Part shown: in pieces, positions 9,001 through 19,418 of the stretch | Layout of the letters: the number at the start of each line of letters is the position of its first letter | How positions within the stretch are numbered: the stretch's first letter is position 1 | Assembly (NCBI RefSeq): GCF_001183865.1 | Contig: NZ_CP012020.1 | Coordinates: 248,001-312,000, forward strand | Direction: 5' to 3' | Origin: Methylophilus sp. TWE2 | Lineage (GTDB): Bacteria; Pseudomonadota; Gammaproteobacteria; Burkholderiales; Methylophilaceae | Length of the DNA stretch: 64,000 nt | Made by a program: the position numbers and the translations under genes | Notes under the pieces: generated by a model | What the model saw: only the letters and a program-made list of their open reading frames with translations | The model's database searches: none | What the model was told of the DNA's origin: nothing

Positions 9001-9242
9001 TCAGACACAATGTACTTCATGCCTGGCACCCCGTTGATGGCTCGCTCAATCGAAATCAGCGAAGACTGCACCAGTACGTCGGCACTGGAGCCTGGAAAAG
9101 CCAGCGTTACAATGACGCGGGGTGGCGCAATTTCAGGAAACTGCGAGATAGGCAGGGTTTTAATCGATAAAAACCCCATAAAAATCATGACCAGCGATAA
9201 CACTATCGCCATCACTGGTCGTCTGAGAAAGATGTTTAGCAT
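6054..9242 (-). CDS. RND family multidrug efflux pump, inner membrane subunit, 1062 aa
   Basis: A proton-driven HAE1-type RND transporter (AcrB/MexB/MexF relatives) that exports hydrophobic drugs or other compounds from periplasm and inner leaflet. It has 12 membrane helices with two large periplasmic loops. Proton relay residues are visible as the Asp pair in GVVVDDAIVVVE (helix 4) and the Lys in GLLGKNAVLIVE (helix 10). Typical start MLNIFLRRPVMAIVLSLVMI and length match the family. The C-terminus is unusual in ending with an acidic run of Asp and Glu after HYNTHQ; this region overlaps the next gene. It sits between the adaptor gene (36 bp upstream) and the channel gene. No regulator is adjacent. 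Confidence 0.95.
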   Translation of the reverse strand: MLNIFLRRPVMAIVLSLVMIFMGFLSIKTLPISQFPEIAPPRVIVTLAFPGSSADVLVQSSLISIERAINGVPGMKYIVSDATSAGEATIQVIFDLGVDPNAAMVLVKTRLDQVMSKLPPLVQLEGVIVNTVQPSMLMYVNLYSKDKNADEKFLFNYVNVSVIPEIQRVHGIAQAQNLGSRQFAMRIWLNPERMRAYKVSTKEVMDAISSQSVIGRPGRLGQSSGIYAQSKEYVLVYKGRYNKPEEYGNIIIRADANGEILHLRDLAKVELGSEFFDIYSNKDGYPSAAIVLKQNYGTNASEVIADVKTKMEELKQSFPAGMDYEINYDVSKFLDASIEKVIHTLGEAFVLVAIVVFIFLGDWRSTLIPTLAVPISLIGAFFVMKSFGLSINLVTLFALVLAIGVVVDDAIVVVEAVHAKMASDHVGPYKAVQRVLGEIGGAIVAITLLMTSVFIPITFMPGPVGVFYRQFAITMASSIVLSGIVALTLTPVLCAMILKDTHGQPKRKTPISVFLDGFNWVFEKVTGRYTNFLEKVVTLRSVTFLVLALFSAGIFYVDKTLPAGFIPGEDQGMIYAIIQTPPGSTLETTNQVARHLQTLAKQVEGVESVSSLAGYEVLTEGRGSNAGTCIINLKDWSERKQSVKQIIEELEEKTKNFGAVVEYFQPPAVPGYGAASGLSLRLLDKTTTADYYVFDKLNKEFMAALGKRKELTGLFTFYAANYPQYELIIDNQLAMQKKVSIEDAMNNLDILIGSTYEQGFIRFNNFFKVYTQAGPEFRRYPSDVLNYFVKNEDGEMVPYSAFMTLKKRQGPNEITRYNLYNSAAIRAEPAPGYTTAAAIAAVKEVAKATLPKGYDIAWEGLSYDEEKRGNEALMIFLVVLGFVYLVLAAQYESFILPFAVILSLPAGIFGSLFLLKALGLANDIYAQVGLIMLIGLLGKNAVLIVEFAVQKHGQGMSIRDAAIEGAKTRFRPILMTSFAFIAGLIPLVIATGAGAVGNRTIGTSAMGGMLFGTIFGVIIIPGLYYIFGTLADGKSLIRKEETEPLTETYHYNTHQDDDDDEE

Positions 9243-9277
9243 GGATGTGTCACTTTCGTGTGATGTCGGCCTAAGCC

Positions 9278-10360
9278 TTATTCTGCGTAAAGTTCGAGCT
9301 CAGGCAGGACTTTCTCGGGTGCCTTGTAGTCGATATCGATTTTCTGGCCATTCTTCACGCGGCGAAGCCCCTCTAGCAGTACGGTGTCCGTGTCCTTGAG
9401 GCCGGATTTGATAATGAACAAATGCGGCACTTCGGCAGCGATTTTAACCATGCGCTGTTCCACCTTGTGGTCCTTGGTCACCACATAGACAAAGGTCTTG
9501 TCCAACACTTCAAAGGTGGCTTTTTGCGGGATTAGCATGGCGTTGGGGTAAGGCACATCCATGAGGATAGTGCCGGTCTGGCCATGGCGTAGGAGGCGGT
9601 TAGGGTTGGGGAAGTCTGCCCTGAATTCGATGTTACCGGTTTTGTTGTCAAAGTCGGCTTCCACCGTTTCAATCGCCCCCGGCTGGTCAAAAATGGCGCC
9701 ATTGGCCATGCGCAGTTTGACCGGCACGCCTTTCTCCTGCTTCTGGTGCAGCTTGAAGTCCAGATATTCTGCTTCTGGTACGTTGAAATACACCCACATG
9801 CGGCTATTGTCAGACAAGGTCGTCAGCAAATCACCTTCGTCCAGCAGGCTGCCTTTTCTCACCAGCAAATGATCCATGATGCCGGTAAAAGGGGCATTGA
9901 TGTTGGTAAAGTTCAGGTGCGTTTGCGCCAGTTGTACCTCGGCATTGGCTTTGTCCAGTTTGGCTTTGCCCAACGCCAGTTCGTTTTGCGAAACGATGTT
10001 TTTCTCAGCCAGAGCCTTGGTGTTTTCGTATTCAATCTGCACAGTTTTGGCTTCTGCCTGTGCTTTCAGCAAATCCACCTGGTATACGTTAGGCATGATT
10101 TTAAACATTGGCTGGCCCTGTTTGATCACCTGACCTTCACCTGCGTATACATCCTGTAAATAGCCGCGTTCCAGTGCACGTAACTCAATATGCTGGATGG
10201 CATGAATCTGGCAGACATACTCCTTGGTGATCATGGTGTCTTTGTGCCAAGGATGGGTGACCTCCAGTTTTGGCGGCGCCTCTTCATGCGCCTCCTCGTG
10301 GTGACAAGCGCTGAGCAGGGAGCCAAGCAAGCCTAAAACGATTAAGTTCTGTTTAATCAT
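9278..10360 (-). CDS. RND efflux periplasmic adaptor lipoprotein
   Basis: The membrane fusion protein of the tripartite pump, linking the inner-membrane RND protein to the outer-membrane channel. The chosen ATG at 10358-10360 gives a signal peptide with lipobox (LGSLLSAC) followed by a His/Glu-rich linker (HHEEAHEEA). A 24-residue N-terminal extension in the longer frame lacks sense as a signal sequence and was dropped. The body shows the biotinyl-lipoyl split (LRALERGYLQDVYAGEGQVIKQGQPMF and APFTGIMDHLLVRKGSLLDEGDLLTTLSD), a helical hairpin between them, and a beta-barrel domain. First gene of the operon. Confidence 0.93.
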   Translation of the reverse strand: MIKQNLIVLGLLGSLLSACHHEEAHEEAPPKLEVTHPWHKDTMITKEYVCQIHAIQHIELRALERGYLQDVYAGEGQVIKQGQPMFKIMPNVYQVDLLKAQAEAKTVQIEYENTKALAEKNIVSQNELALGKAKLDKANAEVQLAQTHLNFTNINAPFTGIMDHLLVRKGSLLDEGDLLTTLSDNSRMWVYFNVPEAEYLDFKLHQKQEKGVPVKLRMANGAIFDQPGAIETVEADFDNKTGNIEFRADFPNPNRLLRHGQTGTILMDVPYPNAMLIPQKATFEVLDKTFVYVVTKDHKVEQRMVKIAAEVPHLFIIKSGLKDTDTVLLEGLRRVKNGQKIDIDYKAPEKVLPELELYAE

Positions 10361-10582
10361 AAGTGTGTTCTTATCTTGAAAATGAAGAAAGTTACTTGCA
10401 CAAATCAGGGGGCGGTGTATGCCTGGCTGCATAAGCCACGCTGAATCACTAAGCTATTCTTCTCTCACTGCTAAAACGTACACCGTTGGTAGGCACAGTT
10501 CTGGCGCCACAGCGCAGGTGCTGTCATCGTCGAGGGAATAAGGGCTGGCGATCAGCGGCATCATGGCTGATGCAAGCGCGGA

Positions 10583-10924
10583 TTACACCTGGGGCAGGGC
10601 GGGAGGTGCGCGTGAGTGTAGGTGCCGAACACACACCGGGCGTGGAATCACGCGACGGCGAGGCAGCGCCAGTAAAGCAAAGGGAATCACGCAGGCAATG
10701 GTCATGCTTGCGGGAGGAGAAATGAGTGGCGTCAGCGAGGTCAGGGGTGACTCGCCGTCCCCTGTATATTCCACCACTTCCGCGACGCGCACACGGACCG
10801 TGTCGTCACTGTAACCAGAGTGATCGGAAAACTCTGCGACTAATGCAAAGCCGAGCACAGCCAGCAGCACTGTGACGACCCACAGTCTGAGTTGCAACGC
10901 GGCGGTGTTCAGATGTTTATGCAT
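10583..10924 (-). CDS. Small membrane protein, hypothetical, 113 aa
   Basis: This minus-strand frame encodes two hydrophobic segments, about residues 14-31 (LWVVTVLLAVLGFALVA) and 72-88 (ASMTIACVIPFALLALP), joined by a polar stretch with VRVRVAEVVEYTGDGE. Frames on the other strand in the same place are Arg-rich and lack any protein-like pattern, so the minus strand is preferred. No family was recognised. The basic, Pro-rich tail is unusual and may mark a degraded C-terminus. It lies upstream of the efflux operon in the same direction, 222 bp from the adaptor start. Confidence 0.5.
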   Translation of the reverse strand: MHKHLNTAALQLRLWVVTVLLAVLGFALVAEFSDHSGYSDDTVRVRVAEVVEYTGDGESPLTSLTPLISPPASMTIACVIPFALLALPRRRVIPRPVCVRHLHSRAPPALPQV

Positions 10925-11194
10925 TAAGTGAGTAACGGGAAATAATCAAATTTCTTTAGAGGGTTAACAGTGAGGGCTGTGATCAGCGCTACTTTTTATA
11001 CCTTTACAATGCTTACATTAAACCCTTTTACATAGCAAATGACAATAAGCGAAAACGCGTAGTTCGAAGAAAAACGGGGTTTGTAAGCTGGGTGTCAGTT
11101 TCAGAAGCATTTATTACAATTTATGGATCTATATCGCGATGGAAGAGGACTGAGGTCTCCTCTTTTTGGCCCGAGGCTAGATGAATAAATATTC
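10925..11194. other. Intergenic region with one hairpin
   Basis: No gene is seen here. A hairpin with arms GAGGAC (11145-11150) and GTCTCCTC (11155-11162) followed by five T residues lies near its right end and could act as a terminator on the plus strand, but no plus-strand gene precedes it. Confidence 0.4.
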
Positions 11195-11796
11195 TTTTCG
11201 CCTCTAGGCGAGTTACTTTTCTTTGCTTGCACAAAGATAAAGTAACCAAAAGAAAGTGCACCCTAGCTTCCGCTTATTTCCTGCGTTGCTCACCAAAATA
11301 AGCGCTCGCAGAACTCATCCTAGCGGCCTGCACACAACGCCGGCCACTGCGGGATTCGGACAGCCGCTCGCTTAATCTTATTTTGCCTGCGCTACTCGGC
11401 GCGTCAGATAGGGGCCCAACAAACCATGAGCGCCACGATTTGTGAACTGAATAACAGAATGTGTGTTTTTTTAAACGTCCAAACTTCTACGCTGTGAGTT
11501 TGGCGAGACAAATCCCATCCCATCACGCTTGATTTCATTGCTTGGCAGGCGGAATAAGGTTGCAGCTTGTTTGAATCCCGCAGCAGCTTACGTTTTGTGT
11601 AAGCTGCCAGGTTGAGTTCTGCAACCGCGACTGACGAGTAATGAAATCAAGGGAGCCGAAGGCCGTGATGGCTGGGTGCCCTCTTCTTTGGTTACTTTCT
11701 GTGGGGCAAGCAACAGAAAGTAACTCGCCTACAGGCGAAAGAGAGCATGACAAACAATCACCAACTACACGCGTGCGCATACATGCCCACGCTACC
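11195..11796. repeat. Composite intergenic repeat, copy A (inverted partner at 17106-17706)
   Basis: A noncoding repeat made of two half-elements facing each other. The first half (11195-11420) begins TTTCGCCTCTAGGCGAG and contains a nested stem in which GTTACTTT pairs with AAAGTAAC around CTTTG/CAAAG. The second half (about 11543-11741, read on the minus strand) begins the same way but carries CTGTTGCTTGCCCCACAG in the loop. Homology continues to about 11796 (a GTGGGCATGTATGC-type palindrome). Copy B has the same parts in reverse orientation, so the two copies are long inverted repeats around metH-lrgAB. Similar GCGAGTTACTTT repeats are common in Betaproteobacteria. Short frames inside it are not considered genes. 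Confidence 0.8.
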
Positions 11797-11845
11797 GTTA
11801 TTGCAGAGCGCACAGTAGTGCGCTTTTTGTTGTGCAATTAACCCC

Positions 11846-15634
<3,789 letters not shown>

Positions 15635-15818
15635 GCGTTTCAACTTGAAAATAAAAGCAATATTTTATCACAAGGACAACGCCACCCCTTGCACCTCGGC
15701 CACAGGACTTGTCGCATTATGCATTACTCCCGACCTTGCTCGCACCGATAGGCGAATTCAACAAATGTCTTTAACATATCGCTGATAAGGCGCATGGCGC
15801 ATATAAACGGATCACCAC

Positions 15819-16205
15819 ATGATTTCAGGCTTGGTACAACTTTTCTTATGGCAAGGGCTGGGCGAACTGCTCAGCAAATTCTTTTTACCCGGCATCCCCG
15901 GCCCCGTGTTGGGCCTATTATTGCTGCTGGCATTTTTATGCTTGCGCGGCCAGGTGGATAAAGACCTGGCCGAGGTGGCGGACAGTTTTCGCCAGCATCT
16001 GGGCCTCTTGTTTGTGCCTGCCTCAGTCGGTGTCTTGCTGTTTTTGCCAGAGTTAAAGACCCATGCGCTGGCAGTGAGTACGGCGCTGGTGGTCAGTGTG
16101 ATTTTGACCATTGCAGTCACCGCCATTGTGTTGAAGGTATTCTGGTATTTTTCACTAAAACGCAACAAAGGCAACGCTTTGCACAGGGAGCAGCGCCATG
16201 AATAA
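15819..16205 (+). CDS. lrgA: CidA/LrgA family membrane protein, 128 aa
   Basis: A small, very hydrophobic holin-like protein with four predicted helices. The family signature is seen in LFLWQGLGELLSKFFLPGIPGPVLGLLLLLAFLCLRG and in the later segment LLFVPASVGVLLF. LrgA/CidA proteins work with LrgB/CidB partners; in Gram-positive bacteria the pair modulates cell death and autolysis, and related pairs transport small carboxylates such as pyruvate or glycolate. The stop overlaps the start of the lrgB gene by 8 bp, so they are translationally coupled. Which role applies here cannot be read from sequence. Confidence 0.9.
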   Translation: MISGLVQLFLWQGLGELLSKFFLPGIPGPVLGLLLLLAFLCLRGQVDKDLAEVADSFRQHLGLLFVPASVGVLLFLPELKTHALAVSTALVVSVILTIAVTAIVLKVFWYFSLKRNKGNALHREQRHE

Positions 16206-16938
16206 GCGTTTGCCGATTTCCGACATCTGGGTCTACCTCTCGGGCGATCCGTTGTTTGCGCTGATTATTACCTTGGCCACTTACCAGCTGGGCTACCTGC
16301 TGTATGTGCGTGCCAAGCGCAATCCACTGGTCAACCCGGTTGCTATTTCCGTGATCCTGACTTGCCTGGCGATAGACGTGTTGGACATGCCCTATGAAAA
16401 GTATTTTGAAGGCGCCCAGTTCGTGCACTTTTTACTGGGCACCGCGACCGTGGCACTCGCAGTGCCTATCTATCACGGGTTCAAGCGCATGCAGGGCAAA
16501 ATTTTCCATATCTGGGTAGCGCTCACCGTGGGCAGCACAGTCTCAATTGCCAGTGCAGTAGCCATTGCCAAACTGATGGGGGCAACTGACAACATTGTCG
16601 GAAGCATGTACGCCAAGTCAGTCACGGCCCCGATTGCCATGGGCATTGCCGAGCGCTTGAGCGTTTCACCGACACTCACCGCAGTGTTTACTGTCATTAC
16701 AGGCATGCTGGGCGCGATTCTGGCGCCTTACATCCTCAATGCTGTCAAAGTACAGCAATGGTGGATACGCGGCACCGCGATTGGCGTGGGTGCACACGGG
16801 CTGGGGATTACGCGAGCGTTTAGCGTGAATGAAGAGGCGGGGATTTACGCCAGCATGGCCATGGGGCTCAATGGCGTGATCAGTGCCATAGGATTGCCGA
16901 TAGTGTTGACTTATTTACGGCCGCATCTGGGGTTTTGA
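16198..16938 (+). CDS. lrgB: LrgB/CidB family membrane protein, 246 aa
   Basis: The larger partner of LrgA, with six to eight predicted helices. Conserved stretches include the N-terminal LATYQLGYLLY, LLGTATVALAVPIY, the KSVTAPIAMGIAERL motif typical of the family, and the C-terminal RGTAIGVGAHGLGITRAF. Plant homologues (PLGG1) export glycolate and glycerate, and Bacillus PftAB imports pyruvate, so carboxylate transport is a reasonable guess; the classical description is antiholin-like. Overlaps lrgA by 8 bp. Confidence 0.92.
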   Translation: MNKRLPISDIWVYLSGDPLFALIITLATYQLGYLLYVRAKRNPLVNPVAISVILTCLAIDVLDMPYEKYFEGAQFVHFLLGTATVALAVPIYHGFKRMQGKIFHIWVALTVGSTVSIASAVAIAKLMGATDNIVGSMYAKSVTAPIAMGIAERLSVSPTLTAVFTVITGMLGAILAPYILNAVKVQQWWIRGTAIGVGAHGLGITRAFSVNEEAGIYASMAMGLNGVISAIGLPIVLTYLRPHLGF

Positions 16939-17012
16939 AATGTGGTTGGGATAACTCCCACTGTAGTCATTTCATCTGATGGTCGTTCTGACGTAGGGTG
17001 TAGCAGGGGTTT

Positions 17013-17063
17013 CGCAGAGCATGCTCTGCGCCTGCGGAACGGCTGGCTTATGCAGAAGCCAGC
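17013..17063. repeat. Two adjacent perfect palindromes (REP-like)
   Basis: An 18-bp perfect palindrome, CGCAGAGCATGCTCTGCG (17013-17030), is followed 11 bp later by an 8-bp stem, GCTGGCTT (17042-17049) with AAGCCAGC (17056-17063). They lie downstream of lrgB and could serve as mRNA 3'-end structures or repetitive extragenic elements. There is no T-tract. Confidence 0.55.
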
Positions 17064-17105
17064 GCGCCCTGCAAGGGGGAATCCAGGCGAGGTTAACATT
17101 AAGTT

Positions 17106-17706
17106 GTAGGGTGGGTATGCATGCCCACGCGGAGGACTCGTGGTTGTTTGTGATGTTTTCTTTCGCCTCTTGGCGAGTTACTTTCTGTTGCTTGCCCCAC
17201 AGAAAGTAACCAAAGAAGAGGGCACCCAGCCATCACGGCCTACGGCTACCTTGCGTTGCTCAACAAAGTGGGCGGCCATCGAAACTCGCCCTAGTAGCTT
17301 GCACACTACGCAAGCCACCGCGGAACTCGAACAGCCGATGCCCGACATCCCCCACTTCGTCTGCGCTACTCAGCGTGATGGGATGGGATCATCTCGCCAA
17401 ACTCGCATCGTTGTAGTTTGGACCGTTGAAAAACACCAATTCCTTTACTAAATCCACGGACCGCTGCGCCCATCTGGTGTTCGGGGCCCCTATCTGCCGC
17501 GCCGAGTAGCGCAGACAAAACAAGAGTAAAGGGAGCGACTGTTCGAGTCCCGCAGCAGCTCACGTATTGGGTGAGCTGCCAGGTCGAGTTTCGTGACCGC
17601 TTGTTTTGGTGAGCAACGCAGGAAAGAAGCGGAAGCTAGGGTGCACTTTCTTTTGGTTACTTTATCTTTGTGCAAGCAAAGAAAAGTAACTCGCCTAAAG
17701 GCGAAA
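17106..17706. repeat. Composite intergenic repeat, copy B (inverted relative to 11195-11796)
   Basis: This copy begins with the GTGGGTATGCATGCCCAC-type palindrome at 17110, then the CTGTTGCTTGCCCCACAG half-element in forward orientation (from 17160). It ends with the CTTTGCTTGCACAAAG half-element in reverse (17483-17706). The reverse half matches copy A almost base for base for roughly 100 bp and more loosely over the remainder. The whole 16939-17738 gap between lrgB and waaA holds only this repeat and the palindromes at 17013-17063; no gene is supported. Confidence 0.8.
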
Positions 17707-17738
17707 AAGAAGGCTGAAAAATTCTTGGAGTGCTCCAG

Positions 17739-19022
17739 TCACTGTGCGCTAGAAGAATTAACTTTTAACAACTGCGCTATCGCCATCATCAACCTCTCCG
17801 TTGTCCCTCTATGCTGCGCCGTAAACCCCTTCGCCGCCTGCGACATCGTCGCTACTTTCCCCTTGTCCGCCGCCAAGGTGGCAATCATGTGATGCAACTC
17901 ACTCACATCACTTAATTGCACTGCGGCATCCGCCATGACTGCCGTTTGCGTGACCTGCGCAAAATTAAACATATGCGGCCCCAATATCGTTGGTACGCCC
18001 ATGGCCGCCGCTTCAATCAGGTTTTGCCCGCCCAGCGGTTGCAGGCTGCCGCCCATCACCGCGAAATCACTGGCGGCATAATAGGTATACATTTCCCCCA
18101 TGCTGTTACCCAGCACCACTTGCACATCCATATTCAGTGGCTGGGTCAATTCAGTGCGCAATACATAGCGTAGGCCACGTGCCTTGAGCAGCGACTCCAC
18201 CTCGGCAAAACGTTGCGGATGGCGGGGCACCAGCAGCGTGAGTACGCCGGTGCCTTGCACGGCATCCAGTATCAGTGATTCTTCGCCCTCGCGCGTACTG
18301 GCTGCCATCAATACGGTGCGGTCTTGGCCAAGCAACTGCCTGAATGCAGCACCTTTGTCGGCGCTGTCTGCTGGCGGGGTCACGTCAAATTTCAGGTTGC
18401 CGCAGATCATCGGATCTTTTGCACCCAGCGCTTGCAGGCGTTCGGCATCGGCAGCGGTTTGGGCGGCGACCAGTGCCAGTTGTTGCAGGCCTTGGCGCGT
18501 CAGGCTGCCCAGTTTGGCATATCCGGCAGCGGATTTTGCCGAGAGGCGTGCGCTCAGCAGCGCGATGGGGATATGCTTACGCGTCGCGTGATCAATCAAA
18601 TGGAACCAGAGCTCGGTTTCCATCAATAAACCTAATACAGGCTTGAAGTGCGCAAGGAAGCGTTTGCTGGCGCCAGGCGTGTCTATCGGTAAATAGGCTT
18701 GCAGCACGCGTCCACTGGTGATCTGCTGTTGAAATAGCTGGCTGCTGGTGTCGCGGCCCGTCGGCGTGCCGTGGGTGATGAGTATCTGGTGCTGCGGATA
18801 CTGTTCAAGCAAGGCGAGGATCAGCGGTTGCGTGGCGCGCGTTTCGCCAACCGAGACGCAATGTATCCAAATCAAAGGCGCCTTGACGGTGTGTGTGTAA
18901 AAGCCATAGCGTTCGCGCACATGCTGGCGGTATTCGGGTTGTTTCAGGCTACGCCAAAGCAGCTTGAGTGGCAGCAGCAGCGCTACCAGTGTCATGAGTA
19001 GGGAATACACGAATTTTGGCAT
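17739..19022 (-). CDS. waaA: 3-deoxy-D-manno-octulosonic acid (Kdo) transferase, 427 aa
   Basis: WaaA (KdtA) adds Kdo residues from CMP-Kdo to the lipid A precursor at the inner membrane, linking lipid A to the core oligosaccharide. It has an N-terminal membrane anchor (VYSLLMTLVALLLPLKLL), the conserved catalytic-site segment WIHCVSVGETRATQPLI, GLLMETELW with the acceptor-site Glu, ALLSARLS, CGNLKFDV, and the CMP-Kdo-binding C-terminal part with MAASTREGEE, ADFAVMGGSLQPLGGQNLIEAAAMGVP. The length is typical of the GT30 family. It is a single gene transcribed away from nrdJ; its 3' end abuts repeat copy B. Confidence 0.95.
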   Translation of the reverse strand: MPKFVYSLLMTLVALLLPLKLLWRSLKQPEYRQHVRERYGFYTHTVKAPLIWIHCVSVGETRATQPLILALLEQYPQHQILITHGTPTGRDTSSQLFQQQITSGRVLQAYLPIDTPGASKRFLAHFKPVLGLLMETELWFHLIDHATRKHIPIALLSARLSAKSAAGYAKLGSLTRQGLQQLALVAAQTAADAERLQALGAKDPMICGNLKFDVTPPADSADKGAAFRQLLGQDRTVLMAASTREGEESLILDAVQGTGVLTLLVPRHPQRFAEVESLLKARGLRYVLRTELTQPLNMDVQVVLGNSMGEMYTYYAASDFAVMGGSLQPLGGQNLIEAAAMGVPTILGPHMFNFAQVTQTAVMADAAVQLSDVSELHHMIATLAADKGKVATMSQAAKGFTAQHRGTTERLMMAIAQLLKVNSSSAQ

Positions 19023-19110
19023 GGCGCTATTCTCGCATTAATGCTACCAAAATGGGTGCTTCTGGTCGTTGTTTAGAGACTTGTTGTATTGCCGACACAC
19101 CCTGAAAAAC

Positions 19111-19130
19111 AGGTGAGTGATGACTCACCT
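19111..19130. promoter_or_regulatory. Perfect inverted repeat between waaA and nrdJ
   Basis: AGGTGAGT (19111-19118) and ACTCACCT (19123-19130) are perfect complements around GATG. It lies 89 bp upstream of the waaA start and 95 bp upstream of the nrdJ promoter, with no T-tract, so an operator is more likely than a terminator. The binding protein is unknown. Confidence 0.4.
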
Positions 19131-19205
19131 ATGCGTTGGCGCCTGTTTCTTTCATACTCAAAAAAATGCAAGCCATACCCCACAAAAAAAATCACAAAAA
19201 AAGCA

Positions 19206-19260
19206 TTGACGTCAACAAGCTATAGGCATAAATTATTGCCAGCAACACAAGATATTGTGT
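19206..19260 (+). promoter_or_regulatory. nrdJ promoter with NrdR boxes
   Basis: A good sigma70-like promoter is formed by TTGACG (19206-19211), a 17-bp spacer and TAAATT (19229-19234). Just downstream, ACACAAGATATTGTGT (19245-19260) fits the NrdR box, the palindrome bound by the ATP-cone repressor NrdR that controls ribonucleotide reductase genes. A degenerate second box may lie at 19214-19229, one NrdR-pair spacing (31 bp) upstream. The position over and after the -10 element fits repression. Confidence 0.7.
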
Positions 19261-19338
19261 TTGACCGGCGCCGCTGCTCAAGCCATAGCGTGCGGCAAAA
19301 TAAGCGTATAAACGCTTGCCACAGGCCGGTCTCGTTGC

Positions 19339-19381
19339 AACGCGTTGTTTACCGCAGGGTTTTTCCGGTGCACAACGCGTT
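19339..19381 (+). promoter_or_regulatory. Hairpin in the nrdJ leader
   Basis: AACGCGTTGT (19339-19348) is perfectly complementary to ACAACGCGTT (19372-19381), with an inner ACCG/CCGGT pairing. It lies in the untranslated leader 37 bp before the nrdJ start. It lacks the conserved boxes of the cobalamin riboswitch, and its role is unknown. Confidence 0.5.
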
Positions 19382-19418
19382 ATCAATTTAATAAGAAACA
19401 CCAAGGTGGGAGAACTCG

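Noticed and set aside
4564..9399. Plus-strand frames opposite the RND operon
   Set aside because: Antisense shadows with no protein features; the minus-strand operon is unambiguous.
11535..11841. Small frames inside the composite repeats (also 17140-17892)
   Set aside because: They are by-products of a noncoding repeat present in both orientations and show no domain or ribosome site.
15644..15818. Cobalamin or SAH riboswitch in front of metH
   Set aside because: None of the conserved boxes of those riboswitches was found in the divergent gap.
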